Source of the DNA: Alphaproteobacteria bacterium HGW-Alphaproteobacteria-3 | GTDB taxonomy: Bacteria > Pseudomonadota > Alphaproteobacteria > Parvibaculales > Parvibaculaceae | Assembly: GCA_002842875.1 (NCBI GenBank) | Contig: PHEF01000015.1 | Span: 16,503 to 80,502, forward strand | Direction: 5' to 3' | DNA length: 64,000 bases | In this document: positions 16,280 through 25,817 of the stretch, in pieces | Layout of the letters: every line of letters starts with the position of its first letter | Position numbering within the stretch: position 1 is the first letter of the stretch | The notes under the pieces: generated by a model | Seen by the model: the letters and a program-made list of their open reading frames with translations, nothing else | What the model was told of the DNA's origin: nothing | The model's database searches: none | Made by a program: the position numbers and the translations under genes

Positions 16280-19189
16280 ATGCCAGACCGTTCTCCCCCC
16301 GATTCGACCTTTCCCAGAGGAGAGGGCCCTTTCCTGCCCGAGGCGGCGGCCATTGTGCCCGCGCGCGGTGCGGGTGGCGGTGCGATTTCGGTCGATGCCG
16401 AGGGCGAGATCGAGGAACTCACGCCCGATGAGGCACTGAAGCGGATCGCCGGTGAGCCGGTGATGCTCGTCCATGCGGGCTTCACCGCGCGGCGCATCGC
16501 GCGGGGCCGCAACTTCCGGGAACCGGGGCCGCAGGTCTTCGACCTGATGGAACTCTTCGCCTTCGTGCATCCGGCGCGCACCTGCCTGCCGACGGTGGCG
16601 GGGCTTGCGCGCGCGCTCGGGCTCGATGCGGGCACGACGCCGGAAGACCAGGCGCTGATGCTGCACCGGGCGGCGGCGCAGATGCTTGCGGCGCTCCAGC
16701 AGGCTTCCTATCCCGACCGCCCCTCGGCGGCGCGCACGGCCTGGCGCATGGCCGAAGGCGGCTGGTCCTGGGGGCCGGGCGTCGTTGCCGCGCTCAGGGA
16801 TGCGCTGGGACGGGATGGAAAGCCGCCCGGCGCGCGCGGCTTCGACGTCTGGAACGAGCTTCCCGAATGGGAAGAGCGTGGCCCCCGTCCACCCGCAGGA
16901 TCGCTGCCCGTGAGCGAGCGCGAAGCGCGCGACCAGCTTGCGCTGCTGGCGGGCGCCGATGCGGAGGCGCGGCCCGGACAGGCCGCCTTCGCGGCGGCGG
17001 CGTCTCATGCCTTCGCGCCACGCGAGACGGCGGGCGCGCCCAATGTGGTGCTCGCGGAAGCGGGCACCGGCATCGGCAAGACCATCGGCTATATCGCCCC
17101 GGCGAGCCTGTGGGCGGCGCGGAACAAGGGCACGGTGTGGATATCGACCTATACGAAGAACCTGCAACGCCAGCTCGACCAGGAACTTTCGCGGCTCTAT
17201 CCCGATCCCGCCGAGAAGGCGGAGAAGGCGGTGATCCGCAAGGGGCGGGAAAATTATCTCTGCCTCCTCAACTTCGCCGAGATGGCAGACCGGGCGGCGC
17301 TCGGCGGCGGCGCGGTGGCGATCGGGCTCGTCGCGCGATGGGCGAAGGCAAGCCGCGACGGCGACATGGTGGGCGGCGATTTCCCGGCCTGGCTCGCGGC
17401 GCGGCTTGGCGGCGTCACGGGGCGGACGGGGCTGACCGACCGGCGCGGCGAATGCGTCTACACGGCCTGCCCCTATTACAAGAAGTGCTTCATCGAGCGT
17501 GCGATCCGCAAGGCACGGCGCGCCGAGATCGTGGTCGCGAACCATGCGCTTGTGATGCGGCAAGCGGCGCTCGATCAGGCCATGGGACCGCTCGTCCCGG
17601 CGGCGGCGAAGGAAACGGATGCGGCAGGCGGCGCGGAAGACGAGGCGCCAAGCGGGCGGGAGGCGCGCTCCCGCTTCGTCTTCGACGAGGGACATCATAT
17701 CTTCGATGCGGCGGACAGCGCCTTCTCGGCCTCGCTGTCGGCGCTCGAAACGGCGGAGCTTCGCCGCTGGATTCGCGGCGCGGAAGGTCAGCGCGGACGG
17801 CGCGGGCGCGGTCTCGACGAACGCGTGGGCGATCTTCTCGGCGAGGACAGGCTCGCCGAGGAAGCGCTGCATGCGGCGCTTTCGGCCGCCGCCGCCCTTC
17901 CCGGCCCCGGCTGGGGCACGCGGCTCAACGAAGGCCAGCCGCGCGGCGCGGCGGAGAAGTTCCTCGCGCTGCTGCGCCAGCAGGTTCACGCCCGGACGGA
18001 GGATACCGGCACGCCCTTCTCGCTCGAAGTGGAGACCGAGCCTCCCGTCGCCGGACTGCCGGAAGCGGCGGCCGGACTCGACGATGCGTTGAAGCGGCTC
18101 GCGGCGCCGCTCGCCCTGATCGCCGAACGGTTGCGCGCGCGGCTCGACGACGAAGCCGAAGATCTCGACACGTCGACGCGCATCCGCATGGATGCGGCTG
18201 CGCGCGGGCTCGAACGGCGGGGGCGCATTCTCATTCCCGCCTGGCGAAGCATGCTGGCAAGCCTCAACGCGACGCCACCCGGCATGTTCGTCGACTGGTT
18301 TTCGATCGAGCGCCTGTCCGGGCGCGACGCCGATGTGGGCATGCACCGGCACTGGCGCGATCCGACGGTGCCTTTCGCGGGCGCCGTGCTCGAACCGGCG
18401 CATGGCGTGCTCATCACCTCGGCGACGCTGCGCGACGAACTGCCGGAAACGGAGAGCGAGGACGAGGGCTGGGAGGGCGCCGAAATCCGGACCGGCGTGT
18501 CGCATCTCGCGCTGCCTGCGAGGCGCGCCTTCATGGCCTCGCCCTTCGACTATGCCGCCCAGGCGCGCATCTTTGTCGTGCGCGATGTGAGCCGCACCGA
18601 CATGACCCAGATCGCGGCCGCCTATCGCGAACTCTTCCGTGCGGCGGGTGGCGGCGCGCTCGGCCTCTTCACCGCCATTCACCGGCTTCGCGCGGTGCAT
18701 GAGAAGATCGTGACGCCGCTCGAAGAGGAGGGGCTTTCGCTTTACGCGCAGCATATCGACGCGCTCGATACGGGCACGCTGGTCGATATTTTCCGTGCCG
18801 AGCGCAATGCCTGCCTGCTCGGCACGGACGCCGTGCGCGACGGCGTGGATGTGCCGGGGGATTCGCTGCGCATGATCGTGTTCGACCGCGTGCCCTGGCC
18901 GAGGCCGGACATTCTGCACAAGGCGCGGCGCGAACAATTCGGCAAGGCGCGCTACGACGACATGATTACGCGGCTCAGGCTGAAGCAGGCCTTCGGGCGG
19001 CTGATCCGGCGGGCGAGCGACCGGGGCGTGTTCATTGCGCTCGATTCCCGCCTGCCGACGCGGCTGACCACCGGATTTCCGCCGGGCGTCACCATCCACC
19101 GTGTCGGGCTTGCCGAAGCCATTGCCGAGACGAGGGCCTTTCTCGGCACGCCGGACCCCACACTTGCTCCCCGGCAGGCCAGCCCCTAA
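16280..19189 (+). CDS. ATP-dependent DNA helicase, DinG/XPD-like superfamily 2
   Basis: 969-residue helicase related to DinG and YoaA. Walker A is AGTGIGKTIGYIAPA near residue 264. An iron-sulfur domain is indicated by Cys in YLCLLNF, ECVYTACPYYKKC, about the spacing of XPD-type four-cysteine clusters. Walker B is DEGHH. The second motor domain shows GLFTAIHRLR, GTDAVRDGVDVPG, and the closing KQAFGRLIRRASDRG. It probably unwinds 5'-3' at damage or R-loops. An N-terminal segment of about 200 residues before the motor is lineage specific. It precedes the TerB-like gene by 30 bases. Confidence 0.92.
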   Translation: MPDRSPPDSTFPRGEGPFLPEAAAIVPARGAGGGAISVDAEGEIEELTPDEALKRIAGEPVMLVHAGFTARRIARGRNFREPGPQVFDLMELFAFVHPARTCLPTVAGLARALGLDAGTTPEDQALMLHRAAAQMLAALQQASYPDRPSAARTAWRMAEGGWSWGPGVVAALRDALGRDGKPPGARGFDVWNELPEWEERGPRPPAGSLPVSEREARDQLALLAGADAEARPGQAAFAAAASHAFAPRETAGAPNVVLAEAGTGIGKTIGYIAPASLWAARNKGTVWISTYTKNLQRQLDQELSRLYPDPAEKAEKAVIRKGRENYLCLLNFAEMADRAALGGGAVAIGLVARWAKASRDGDMVGGDFPAWLAARLGGVTGRTGLTDRRGECVYTACPYYKKCFIERAIRKARRAEIVVANHALVMRQAALDQAMGPLVPAAAKETDAAGGAEDEAPSGREARSRFVFDEGHHIFDAADSAFSASLSALETAELRRWIRGAEGQRGRRGRGLDERVGDLLGEDRLAEEALHAALSAAAALPGPGWGTRLNEGQPRGAAEKFLALLRQQVHARTEDTGTPFSLEVETEPPVAGLPEAAAGLDDALKRLAAPLALIAERLRARLDDEAEDLDTSTRIRMDAAARGLERRGRILIPAWRSMLASLNATPPGMFVDWFSIERLSGRDADVGMHRHWRDPTVPFAGAVLEPAHGVLITSATLRDELPETESEDEGWEGAEIRTGVSHLALPARRAFMASPFDYAAQARIFVVRDVSRTDMTQIAAAYRELFRAAGGGALGLFTAIHRLRAVHEKIVTPLEEEGLSLYAQHIDALDTGTLVDIFRAERNACLLGTDAVRDGVDVPGDSLRMIVFDRVPWPRPDILHKARREQFGKARYDDMITRLRLKQAFGRLIRRASDRGVFIALDSRLPTRLTTGFPPGVTIHRVGLAEAIAETRAFLGTPDPTLAPRQASP

Positions 19190-19219
19190 GCTCCCGGCGA
19201 AATTTCACGAGGAAGACCG

Positions 19220-19630
19220 ATGTCGACGATTTCTCCGGAACATGCCCTGATCTACATCATGGTGACGATGAGCGCGGTGGACCGCGCCATGAGCGACAAT
19301 GAGATGAGAGACATCGGCACCATCGTGAAGACGCTTCCCGCCTTCCGCAATTTCCATGCGGAGAAGCTCATTCCGGCGGCGCGGGAATGCGCCGCGATCC
19401 TGCAGGAAGATGGCGGGCTCGACGCGGTGTTCGGCTTGGTGAAGGATGCACTGCCGCCGCATCTGCGCGAAACGGGCTATGCGCTCGCGGTCGAAATCGC
19501 GGCGGCGGACGAGGCGGTGGGTGCGGAGGAAATCCGGCTGCTGCAACTGCTCCGCGACACGCTCGACATCGACAAGCTCACCGGCGCCGCGATCGAGCGC
19601 GGCGCGCGGGCACGGCACATGCCACTCTGA
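19220..19630 (+). CDS. TerB-like domain protein
   Basis: 136-residue all-helical cytosolic protein of the tellurite-resistance TerB/COG3793 type. It has the acidic paired helices SAVDRAMSDNEMRDI and EIAAADEAVGAEEIRLLQLL, which carry the Asp/Glu metal-binding positions of the fold. No other ter genes are nearby, so a direct tellurite role is not supported. GAGGAAG precedes the ATG. It is probably co-transcribed with the helicase. Confidence 0.82.
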   Translation: MSTISPEHALIYIMVTMSAVDRAMSDNEMRDIGTIVKTLPAFRNFHAEKLIPAARECAAILQEDGGLDAVFGLVKDALPPHLRETGYALAVEIAAADEAVGAEEIRLLQLLRDTLDIDKLTGAAIERGARARHMPL

Positions 19631-19660
19631 TTTTTGTTCTTTGAATTGCGCTGGCGCCGG

Positions 19661-20437
19661 TCAACCGCAGGCGCCCGTTCCCGTCTCGCGCAATTCGCCG
19701 TCGATGCGGTCGAAGAAGGTGCGGGTGCAGGCCGACGGACCGGCATAGCTGTCCGTTTCGCGGTGGATCAGAACGGTCTGCCCGTCCTCCCAGATGTAGA
19801 TGTCGATACCGCCTTCGGCCGCGCTCGACCGCCAGCGGCTGACGATTTCCTGCGTATCGGGATCGAATTCGGGCGAGACGATCTCATCGAGCGCGACGTT
19901 GCCGACGAAGGCCTCCTCGTCCGGCGCCCACAACCAGTTGCGATAGAGAACATTCGGACCCGCCGTTCCTTCCGCAATGAGCCGGAGGTCGTGGTAGCCG
20001 TCGAAATTGACGTCGATCAGCTCGAAGCCGTTGTTGGGGATTTGCGCGGCGGCGCGCGACCCGACATCCGCGATCGTCTGGAAGGCGTCGACCTCACCTT
20101 TTCGCCGGATGTGGACGGTATCGACGGCGCGGTCGCCGAACTCGTCGAGGCGCCATGAAAGAGAGAAATACAGCTCCGGCGAAACGGGATCGATGCGGCC
20201 TTCGCAAACGATGGGCGCCTTGTCCGCGGCCCCCGATGGCGCGATACAGGTGTAACTGCTCTGGAACGTCTCGTCGCCGCGCACATATTCACGCCTTGCG
20301 TCGGCATTCGCCGCTGCCTCGGCGGCCACGCCCTCCACATGCGTGCCGGCGGGCGCCGGGCCGGAGGCGGCCATGACGGAGGCCATGAAAGGCCCCCCGA
20401 TGAAAAGCAAAGTCCAAAGGCAGATACGTCGCCACAT
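19661..20437 (-). CDS. Exported protein of unknown function (XAC2610-like)
   Basis: 258 residues with a clear signal peptide (ICLWTLLFIGGPFMASVMAAS). The mature part contains ELIDVNFDGYHDLRLI, a VCBS/EF-loop-like N-F-D-G-Y-x-D motif seen in XAC2610-type periplasmic proteins, and cysteines in YTCIAP, IVCEGR and SACTRTF that could form disulfides. No catalytic motif is evident. ATG 20437 is chosen since earlier codons precede the signal peptide. Function unknown. Confidence 0.75.
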   Translation of the reverse strand: MWRRICLWTLLFIGGPFMASVMAASGPAPAGTHVEGVAAEAAANADARREYVRGDETFQSSYTCIAPSGAADKAPIVCEGRIDPVSPELYFSLSWRLDEFGDRAVDTVHIRRKGEVDAFQTIADVGSRAAAQIPNNGFELIDVNFDGYHDLRLIAEGTAGPNVLYRNWLWAPDEEAFVGNVALDEIVSPEFDPDTQEIVSRWRSSAAEGGIDIYIWEDGQTVLIHRETDSYAGPSACTRTFFDRIDGELRETGTGACG

Positions 20438-20618
20438 GAGCCGTGCAGCCCTCTTCACGCATTGTTGAGTCGCGCGGGTGTGCATTCTAGCGCAAGAGGG
20501 AAGCGGGTGGCCTTTTTCTTGTGCCGCCCGTCCCGCTATAATCAGGCTTCATTCCCGGGTCTCCCTGCGGCCATTCCGGGGCCGCGGATGAGCAGGGCAG
20601 ACCGTACCGGACAATCGA

Positions 20619-21458
20619 ATGTTCGACTTCCTCACCCTTCACGAACCCGCCCTGAGGCTTGCCGCTTTTGCCGGTGTGCTCGCCTTGATGTTGCTGCTGG
20701 AGTTCGCGATACCGCGCCGCGGCCGCAGCGGCCCGAGGCTCCGGCGCTGGACGACCAATCTCGCGCTTGCGGGTGCGGGCACGCTGCTCGTTCGCTTCAC
20801 CGTGCCGCTGCTCGCGGCCGGCGTTGCCGTGCTTGCGGCGCGGCAGGGGTTCGGACTTTTCCACTGGACGGGCACGCCCGAGGCGGCCGCCTTCGTGCTG
20901 TCGATCGTCGCGCTCGATCTTCTCGTCTATGTCCAGCATGCCGTGTTCCATAAATTCAGGCTGCTCTGGCGGCTGCACCGCGTGCATCACGCGGACCCGG
21001 ATCTCGATGCGACGACGGGCATTCGCTTCCATCCCGTCGAAATCCTGCTCAGTATGGGGATCAAGATGGGCGCCGTCGCGCTTCTGGGCGCGCCCGCCGC
21101 TGCCGTCATCCTGTTCGAGGTGCTGCTCAACGCGACCGCGATGTTCAACCATTCGAACATCAATATCGGCGGCGCGGACAAGTGGATACGTCTTCTCATC
21201 GTGACGCCCGACATGCACCGGATACATCATTCCATTCATCGCGACGAATACGACACGAATTTCGGTTTCAACCTTTCGATCTGGGACCGTATCTTCGGCA
21301 GCTATCGCGCCTGCCCGCGCGAGGGCCATGAGAAGATGCGGCTCGGCCTTTCCGAATATCCAGCACCCGGCCCGCAGAGACTGGGGTGGAGCCTCATGAA
21401 TCCGTTTTGGAGCGGCGCGAATCCGGACAATACTCGCGGCCAGGAGAAGGGGACATGA
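20619..21458 (+). CDS. Sterol desaturase / fatty acid hydroxylase family protein
   Basis: 279-residue membrane di-iron enzyme. Four or five hydrophobic helices surround the histidine clusters HRVHHADPD, FNHSN and HRIHHSIHRDEYDTNFG, the eight-histidine pattern of the family. It probably hydroxylates or desaturates a lipid or hydrocarbon substrate at the inner membrane. SixA follows with a four-base ATGA overlap, so the two are one operon. Confidence 0.92.
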   Translation: MFDFLTLHEPALRLAAFAGVLALMLLLEFAIPRRGRSGPRLRRWTTNLALAGAGTLLVRFTVPLLAAGVAVLAARQGFGLFHWTGTPEAAAFVLSIVALDLLVYVQHAVFHKFRLLWRLHRVHHADPDLDATTGIRFHPVEILLSMGIKMGAVALLGAPAAAVILFEVLLNATAMFNHSNINIGGADKWIRLLIVTPDMHRIHHSIHRDEYDTNFGFNLSIWDRIFGSYRACPREGHEKMRLGLSEYPAPGPQRLGWSLMNPFWSGANPDNTRGQEKGT

Positions 21459-21988
21459 AACGGCTCTGCCTGCTGCGCCACGCCAAATCCGACTGGGGTG
21501 ACCCGTCGAAAGACGATTTCGACCGCCAGCTCAATGCGCGAGGGGCGAAGGCCGCCGATTTTATGGCGAGCTACATCGCCGCATCGCCCTATTGCCCCGA
21601 CGCCGTGCTCTGCTCCACTGCCGCAAGGGCAACGGCGACCTGCGCGCCGCTTCGCGCCATGCTCAAGGATGTCCCCGTCACCTATCGCGACGAGCTCTAC
21701 CACGCGATGCCGGACACAATGCTCGCCGAGATCAGGGGCGTTTCCGACGAGGTCGAGACACTGCTTGTCGTCGGGCACAATCCGGGGCTCGTGCTGCTCG
21801 CCATGGCGCTGGCCGACGATCCGGACGGCGAAACAGCGCTGCGCGTCGCACATGGCGTGCCGACGGGCGGCCTCATCGTCTTCGAATTCGACAGCGACCG
21901 TTGGTCGGAGATTGCCGAGGGCGAGGGGCGCACCGTGTTTTTCGGTAGGCCGCGCGACCTCATGGCGGACGCGTCCGAAAGCGGCTGA
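21455..21988 (+). CDS. sixA: SixA-type phosphohistidine phosphatase
   Basis: 177-residue histidine phosphatase of the SixA branch. The N-terminal LLRHAKSDWGD holds the catalytic RHxK motif (His9), and VVGHNPGL holds the second histidine. SixA removes phosphate from phosphohistidine, notably Hpt domains or nitrogen-PTS proteins. The kinase at 14342 with an Hpt-like end is in the same region, though not linked. The ATG at 21455 overlaps the stop of the desaturase-like gene. Confidence 0.9.
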   Translation: MKRLCLLRHAKSDWGDPSKDDFDRQLNARGAKAADFMASYIAASPYCPDAVLCSTAARATATCAPLRAMLKDVPVTYRDELYHAMPDTMLAEIRGVSDEVETLLVVGHNPGLVLLAMALADDPDGETALRVAHGVPTGGLIVFEFDSDRWSEIAEGEGRTVFFGRPRDLMADASESG

Positions 21989-22003
21989 CGCCCCCCCGCG
22001 TAT

Positions 22004-22990
22004 CTAGTAGATGCTCGCGGAGAAATAGCGCGCGCTGATCCGGGCATAGGTGCCGTCGGCGACAAGTTCCCGCAGCGCCTCGTTGAAGCGGTCGCGCAGT
22101 TCCTCATCTCCCGCACGCAGAACGATGGCGGCACCCTCGCCAAACCAGGCAGCATCGCCGTAGTCCGGTCCAACCGGACGGCAGCATCCGCCTTCGGGTG
22201 AGGCGCTCCAGCGCAGCAACGCGTTGCGGTCGGCAAAAAGGAGATCCGCCTTGCCCTCCGCAAGCGCCTGCTGCGCCTCGCCGAGCGAAGGGAAAGCATC
22301 GACCGCCGCATTGGGGAAGCGCATCAGCGCATAGGCCTGATGGATCGAGCCTGCCTGAACGGCGATGCGCCGGCCGGCAAGCGCGGCGGGCGTTGCGGCA
22401 GGGGGCACGGCATTGCGGCGGGCAGCGAAACGGCCGGGAGTCGAATAATAGCGCTCGCTCAGAATGAGGCCGCCGCCGGATGCAGGACTGTCGCGGCCGG
22501 GAGCCGGGATCAGCATCGAGGCGATTACCGCATCGCCCTCGCCCTGCCGGAGCGACGGCACGAGATCGTCCCAGGGCTTTGCCACGATGCCGCATTTCGT
22601 CCGAACGCGGCTGCAAAGCGCCTGGGCGAGTTCCACGTCGAAACCCGCCAGCGCACCGCTTTCATCCCGGTAGTTGAAGGGCGGGTAGGCACCTTCGGTG
22701 AGGATGACGATTTCGCGTGAGGGCTTTGCTTCGGGTTCGGCCACGGGCGCCGGTTCCGGCGGCAGGCGCACCGGATTCGGCAGCGGGAGATGCAGCGCCA
22801 TGATCTGCTCGACAGCAAGAGGCGAAGACGGCTCGACCGGAATGGCGGCCTCTTCCTCGGGAAGCGGTGCGGCGGGCACCGGAACCGCTGCCGCTTCGCG
22901 CCAGGGCAAAGGCTCGCCTTCGTAGAGACGCGCAAGCGAACCCGCAAGCAGGACGATCGCTATCAGGTTCGCATAAAGAAGAAACCGCAT
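22004..22990 (-). CDS. Membrane-anchored family 3 solute-binding protein
   Basis: 328 residues. A single N-terminal hydrophobic helix (FLLYANLIAIVLLAGSLARL) acts as an uncleaved anchor or signal. It is followed by about 70 residues rich in Pro, Glu and Ala, then a bacterial family 3 periplasmic binding domain: ILTEGAYPPFNYRDESG, GFDVELAQALC, KPWDDLVPSLRQGEGDAVIASM, and a C-terminal FNEALRELVADGTYARISARYF. No ABC permease or ATPase is adjacent. It could be a tethered sensor or orphan binding protein, with amino acid or similar ligand. ATG 22990 is preferred over GTG 23017. Confidence 0.83.
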   Translation of the reverse strand: MRFLLYANLIAIVLLAGSLARLYEGEPLPWREAAAVPVPAAPLPEEEAAIPVEPSSPLAVEQIMALHLPLPNPVRLPPEPAPVAEPEAKPSREIVILTEGAYPPFNYRDESGALAGFDVELAQALCSRVRTKCGIVAKPWDDLVPSLRQGEGDAVIASMLIPAPGRDSPASGGGLILSERYYSTPGRFAARRNAVPPAATPAALAGRRIAVQAGSIHQAYALMRFPNAAVDAFPSLGEAQQALAEGKADLLFADRNALLRWSASPEGGCCRPVGPDYGDAAWFGEGAAIVLRAGDEELRDRFNEALRELVADGTYARISARYFSASIY

Positions 22991-23226
22991 CGGCCCCGCC
23001 CGCTTGATGCCACCCACACCAACACGGAAGCGGGCGTCTCATTATGGCACAAGCTCACCTGCCGGTCCCGCTCGGGGCGGGAAAAGCCAGTACCTGCCGC
23101 GAAAGCCAGCAAGCCTTGTGCCGCCTCTTTTGTGCCCCTCTGGGCCTTTAGGTCTATTAAACTTAACGCCCCCTTTTTCTAGCTTCTATTTACAGAACGG
23201 CGTTTCCGCAGGCGATCTACAAGTCG

Positions 23227-25218
23227 ATGCGGAAGGAGGGGGAGCCGGCATTGGACAATGATTCAATAAATATGCTTTCTTTACTGGAAGCGCGAAATGA
23301 CGCTTTTCCACCGCTCCGGACAAGGCTGGGACGCAGACGGACCGACCGGCCGCTTTTCGGCGAAATGGCCGTTGCCGACGGTCTGTTTCCCAAGGAAATG
23401 CTCGCCGCCGCACTCGACCGGCAAAAGCGCTGGGGGAGCCAGCTCGGCACCGTTCTGGTGAGCACGGGCGCGGTGCGCGCCGCCGATGTGGCGAGGCTTT
23501 ATGGCCGCCAGCGCGGCGTGCCCGTGGTCGATCTGGTACGGGAGCCCCCGGACCCGTCGCTCGCCGATCCGGAGGCGCTCAACTTCTATCTGAAGGCGGG
23601 GTGCCTGCCCTGGCGGCGGCGGGCGGGAGAGACGGTCTATGTGGCCAGCGATCCGGACGCGGCGCGGGCGGCGATCGCGGAGCGGGAGGGCCGTCATCTG
23701 CCCGTGTTCGTGACCTCGCAGCGCGACCTGCGCCGGGCCCTGACGAGAGATTTTTCCACCACGCTGACGGACCGGGCAACCTTCGACCTCATGCGGCGCA
23801 TGCCGGAGAGTTCGGCGGCGAGGCGCCTGGCGCCGTCGCAAATTCGCGTGCTCGCCCTTCTTGCCGCTCTCCTTCTCGCCGCGCTGCCGTTTCTCGCATC
23901 CACGGTCCTGACCGCCGCGAATATCGGGCTCGGGCTCGTCTTCATAGCGCTCGCCACGCTGCGCTACGTCTCGATCTTTGTCGGCCTGACCTCGCCGCCC
24001 AGCAAGGAAGAGACGGCCTATGCGAATTACGGGACGCCGCCGGACACCGACCTCCCCGTTTATACCGTGATGGTGCCGCTCTTTCGCGAGGCGCGCGTTC
24101 TGCCGATCCTTGCACAGGCACTGCGCGAGATCGACTATCCGGCATCGAAGCTCGACATCAAGCTGATCTTCGAGGCGAGCGATCCGGAAACGCTCGAGGC
24201 GGCGAAGGCCCTGCGTCTCCCCGACCATTTCGAATTCATCGTCGTGCCGGACACCCTGCCCCGCACCAAGCCGAAGGCCTGCAATTTCGCCCTGCCTTTC
24301 GCGCGGGGAGACTATCTCGTCATCTACGATGCCGAGGACTCGCCCGAGCCGCTGCAACTGCGCAAGGCCGTGGCGGCGTTCACCATGGGCGACAGCAAGC
24401 TTGCCTGCGTGCAGGCCCAGCTCAACTACTACAACTGGAACGAGAACTGGCTCACGCGCCAGTTCGCCATCGAATATGCGGCCTTTTTCGACCTGCTGCT
24501 GCCAACCATGGTGCGGCTTGGCATGCCGATCCCTCTGGGCGGCACGTCGACCCATTTCCGCACATCGGTACTGCGGGAGGCGGGCGCCTGGGATCCGAAC
24601 AATGTGACGGAGGATGCCGATCTCGGCCTCCGGCTCGCATTGCTCGGCTATCGCTGCGGCATTATCCGCTCGACCACGCAGGAGGAAGCGAACTGCCGGC
24701 TGCCAAACTGGGTGCGGCAGCGCTCGCGCTGGATCAAGGGCTGGATGCAGACCTATCTCGTGCGCATGCGTCACCCCGTGGAACTCTATCGCGCGCTGGG
24801 GCCCAGGGGGTTTGCGGGATTCCAGCTCCTGATCGGCGGCTTTACGCTTTCGGGCCTTGTCCATCCGCTTTTCTACGCGGCGGCGGGAATCGCCCTGGCA
24901 AGACGGGGAGCGCCCGGCGATTTCTCCAACGGGGCGGGGCTCGCGCTCTTCAACATCCTCGTCCTCGTTTCCGGCTATTCGCTCTCGATCGCCGCCGGCA
25001 TGGCTGCCGTCTCGGCACGGGGGCTGCTGCCGCTTCTGGGACAGACGCTGATGATGCCGGTCTATTGGCTGCTCCTTTCCGGCGCGGCCTACAAGGCCCT
25101 GTGGCAACTCGTTACCCGGCCGTTCCACTGGGAAAAGACCGACCATGGCATCAGCCGGATGGTCGAGAGCCGGCTCTTGAGCAGCAGCGGAAAGTCCTTT
25201 CCGCTGTCGCCGTACTAA
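23227..25218 (+). CDS. Cellulose-synthase-like family 2 glycosyltransferase with MshEN-type N-terminus
   Basis: 663-residue inner-membrane processive glycosyltransferase. Residues about 45-180 resemble the GspE/MshEN N-terminal domain (LFGEMAVADGLFPKEMLAAALDRQKRWG... LVSTGAV), which in other proteins can bind c-di-GMP. Two helices follow near 205-250. The GT2 catalytic core has YDAEDSPEP near 368, TEDADLGLR near 461, and QRSRWIKGW near 497 (the D,D,D,QxxRW set). About four C-terminal helices close it. It probably builds an exopolysaccharide or adhesin glycan. The start may instead be TTG 23251, which has a good GGAGGGGGAG upstream. Confidence 0.87.
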   Translation: MRKEGEPALDNDSINMLSLLEARNDAFPPLRTRLGRRRTDRPLFGEMAVADGLFPKEMLAAALDRQKRWGSQLGTVLVSTGAVRAADVARLYGRQRGVPVVDLVREPPDPSLADPEALNFYLKAGCLPWRRRAGETVYVASDPDAARAAIAEREGRHLPVFVTSQRDLRRALTRDFSTTLTDRATFDLMRRMPESSAARRLAPSQIRVLALLAALLLAALPFLASTVLTAANIGLGLVFIALATLRYVSIFVGLTSPPSKEETAYANYGTPPDTDLPVYTVMVPLFREARVLPILAQALREIDYPASKLDIKLIFEASDPETLEAAKALRLPDHFEFIVVPDTLPRTKPKACNFALPFARGDYLVIYDAEDSPEPLQLRKAVAAFTMGDSKLACVQAQLNYYNWNENWLTRQFAIEYAAFFDLLLPTMVRLGMPIPLGGTSTHFRTSVLREAGAWDPNNVTEDADLGLRLALLGYRCGIIRSTTQEEANCRLPNWVRQRSRWIKGWMQTYLVRMRHPVELYRALGPRGFAGFQLLIGGFTLSGLVHPLFYAAAGIALARRGAPGDFSNGAGLALFNILVLVSGYSLSIAAGMAAVSARGLLPLLGQTLMMPVYWLLLSGAAYKALWQLVTRPFHWEKTDHGISRMVESRLLSSSGKSFPLSPY

Positions 25219-25283
25219 CCAATCGCTAAAGAGTTCTGGCCGATAGTGGACCCCGAACCGCAAGGAAGGCTTGAGAAACGCCC

Positions 25284-25814
25284 ATGTCCCAGGAAACGAA
25301 AAAGAACGGTGGCGGAAGCGGCTCCAAGGCCTATGCGAAGCTCACCGTGTTGATCGTCGAGGACACGGCCTACATGGCGAACATGCTCCGCAGCATCCTG
25401 AGCGGCCTCGGCGTGAAGAAGATCGTGGGCGCGCGCACATGCGAGGATGCGTTGGGCTCGCTGCTCATCAACAGCATCGACATTGCGATCGTCGATGAGC
25501 TGGGACCGCCGCTCGACGGACTTTCCGTGGTGCGCTCGGTGCGCACGGCCGAGCAAGGCAAACTGAACGAACTTCCCGTGATCTACATGACGACGCGGCG
25601 CGAGCAGGGCGCGATCGTCGAAGCGCGGGATGCGGGCGTGAACGAAATCCTCTCCAAGCCTTTCTCCGTGCAGCAACTGACCGACCGGATCGACGCCGTG
25701 CTGACGCGGCCGCGTAGCCTCGTGCGTTCCGCGGATTTCACCGGACCCGATCGCCGCCGCCGGCGCGACGGCGATGCCCCGGCCATGCGCCGCGAAAGCG
25801 ATCGCCAGAGCTGA
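25284..25814 (+). CDS. CheY-like single-domain response regulator with basic tail
   Basis: 176 residues. One receiver domain occupies about 20-140: VLIVEDTAYMANMLRSIL holds the acidic pair, AIVDELGPPLDG the phospho-accepting Asp, YMTTRR the Thr, and LSKPF the Lys. The tail FTGPDRRRRRDGD is the arginine-rich motif common after alphaproteobacterial stand-alone receivers. There is no output domain, so it should act through protein contact. It lies 65 bases after the glycosyltransferase and may control it or motility. Confidence 0.87.
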   Translation: MSQETKKNGGGSGSKAYAKLTVLIVEDTAYMANMLRSILSGLGVKKIVGARTCEDALGSLLINSIDIAIVDELGPPLDGLSVVRSVRTAEQGKLNELPVIYMTTRREQGAIVEARDAGVNEILSKPFSVQQLTDRIDAVLTRPRSLVRSADFTGPDRRRRRDGDAPAMRRESDRQS

Positions 25815-25817
25815 CGC

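Noticed and set aside
16265..19099. Very long minus-strand open frame opposite the DinG-like helicase
   Set aside because: It mirrors a strongly conserved helicase, contains no recognisable domain, and is the usual antisense artefact of GC-rich codons.
23281..25263. 660-codon minus-strand frame opposite the glycosyltransferase
   Set aside because: Arg/Gly/His-rich shadow with no domain; the plus frame has the full GT2 motif set.
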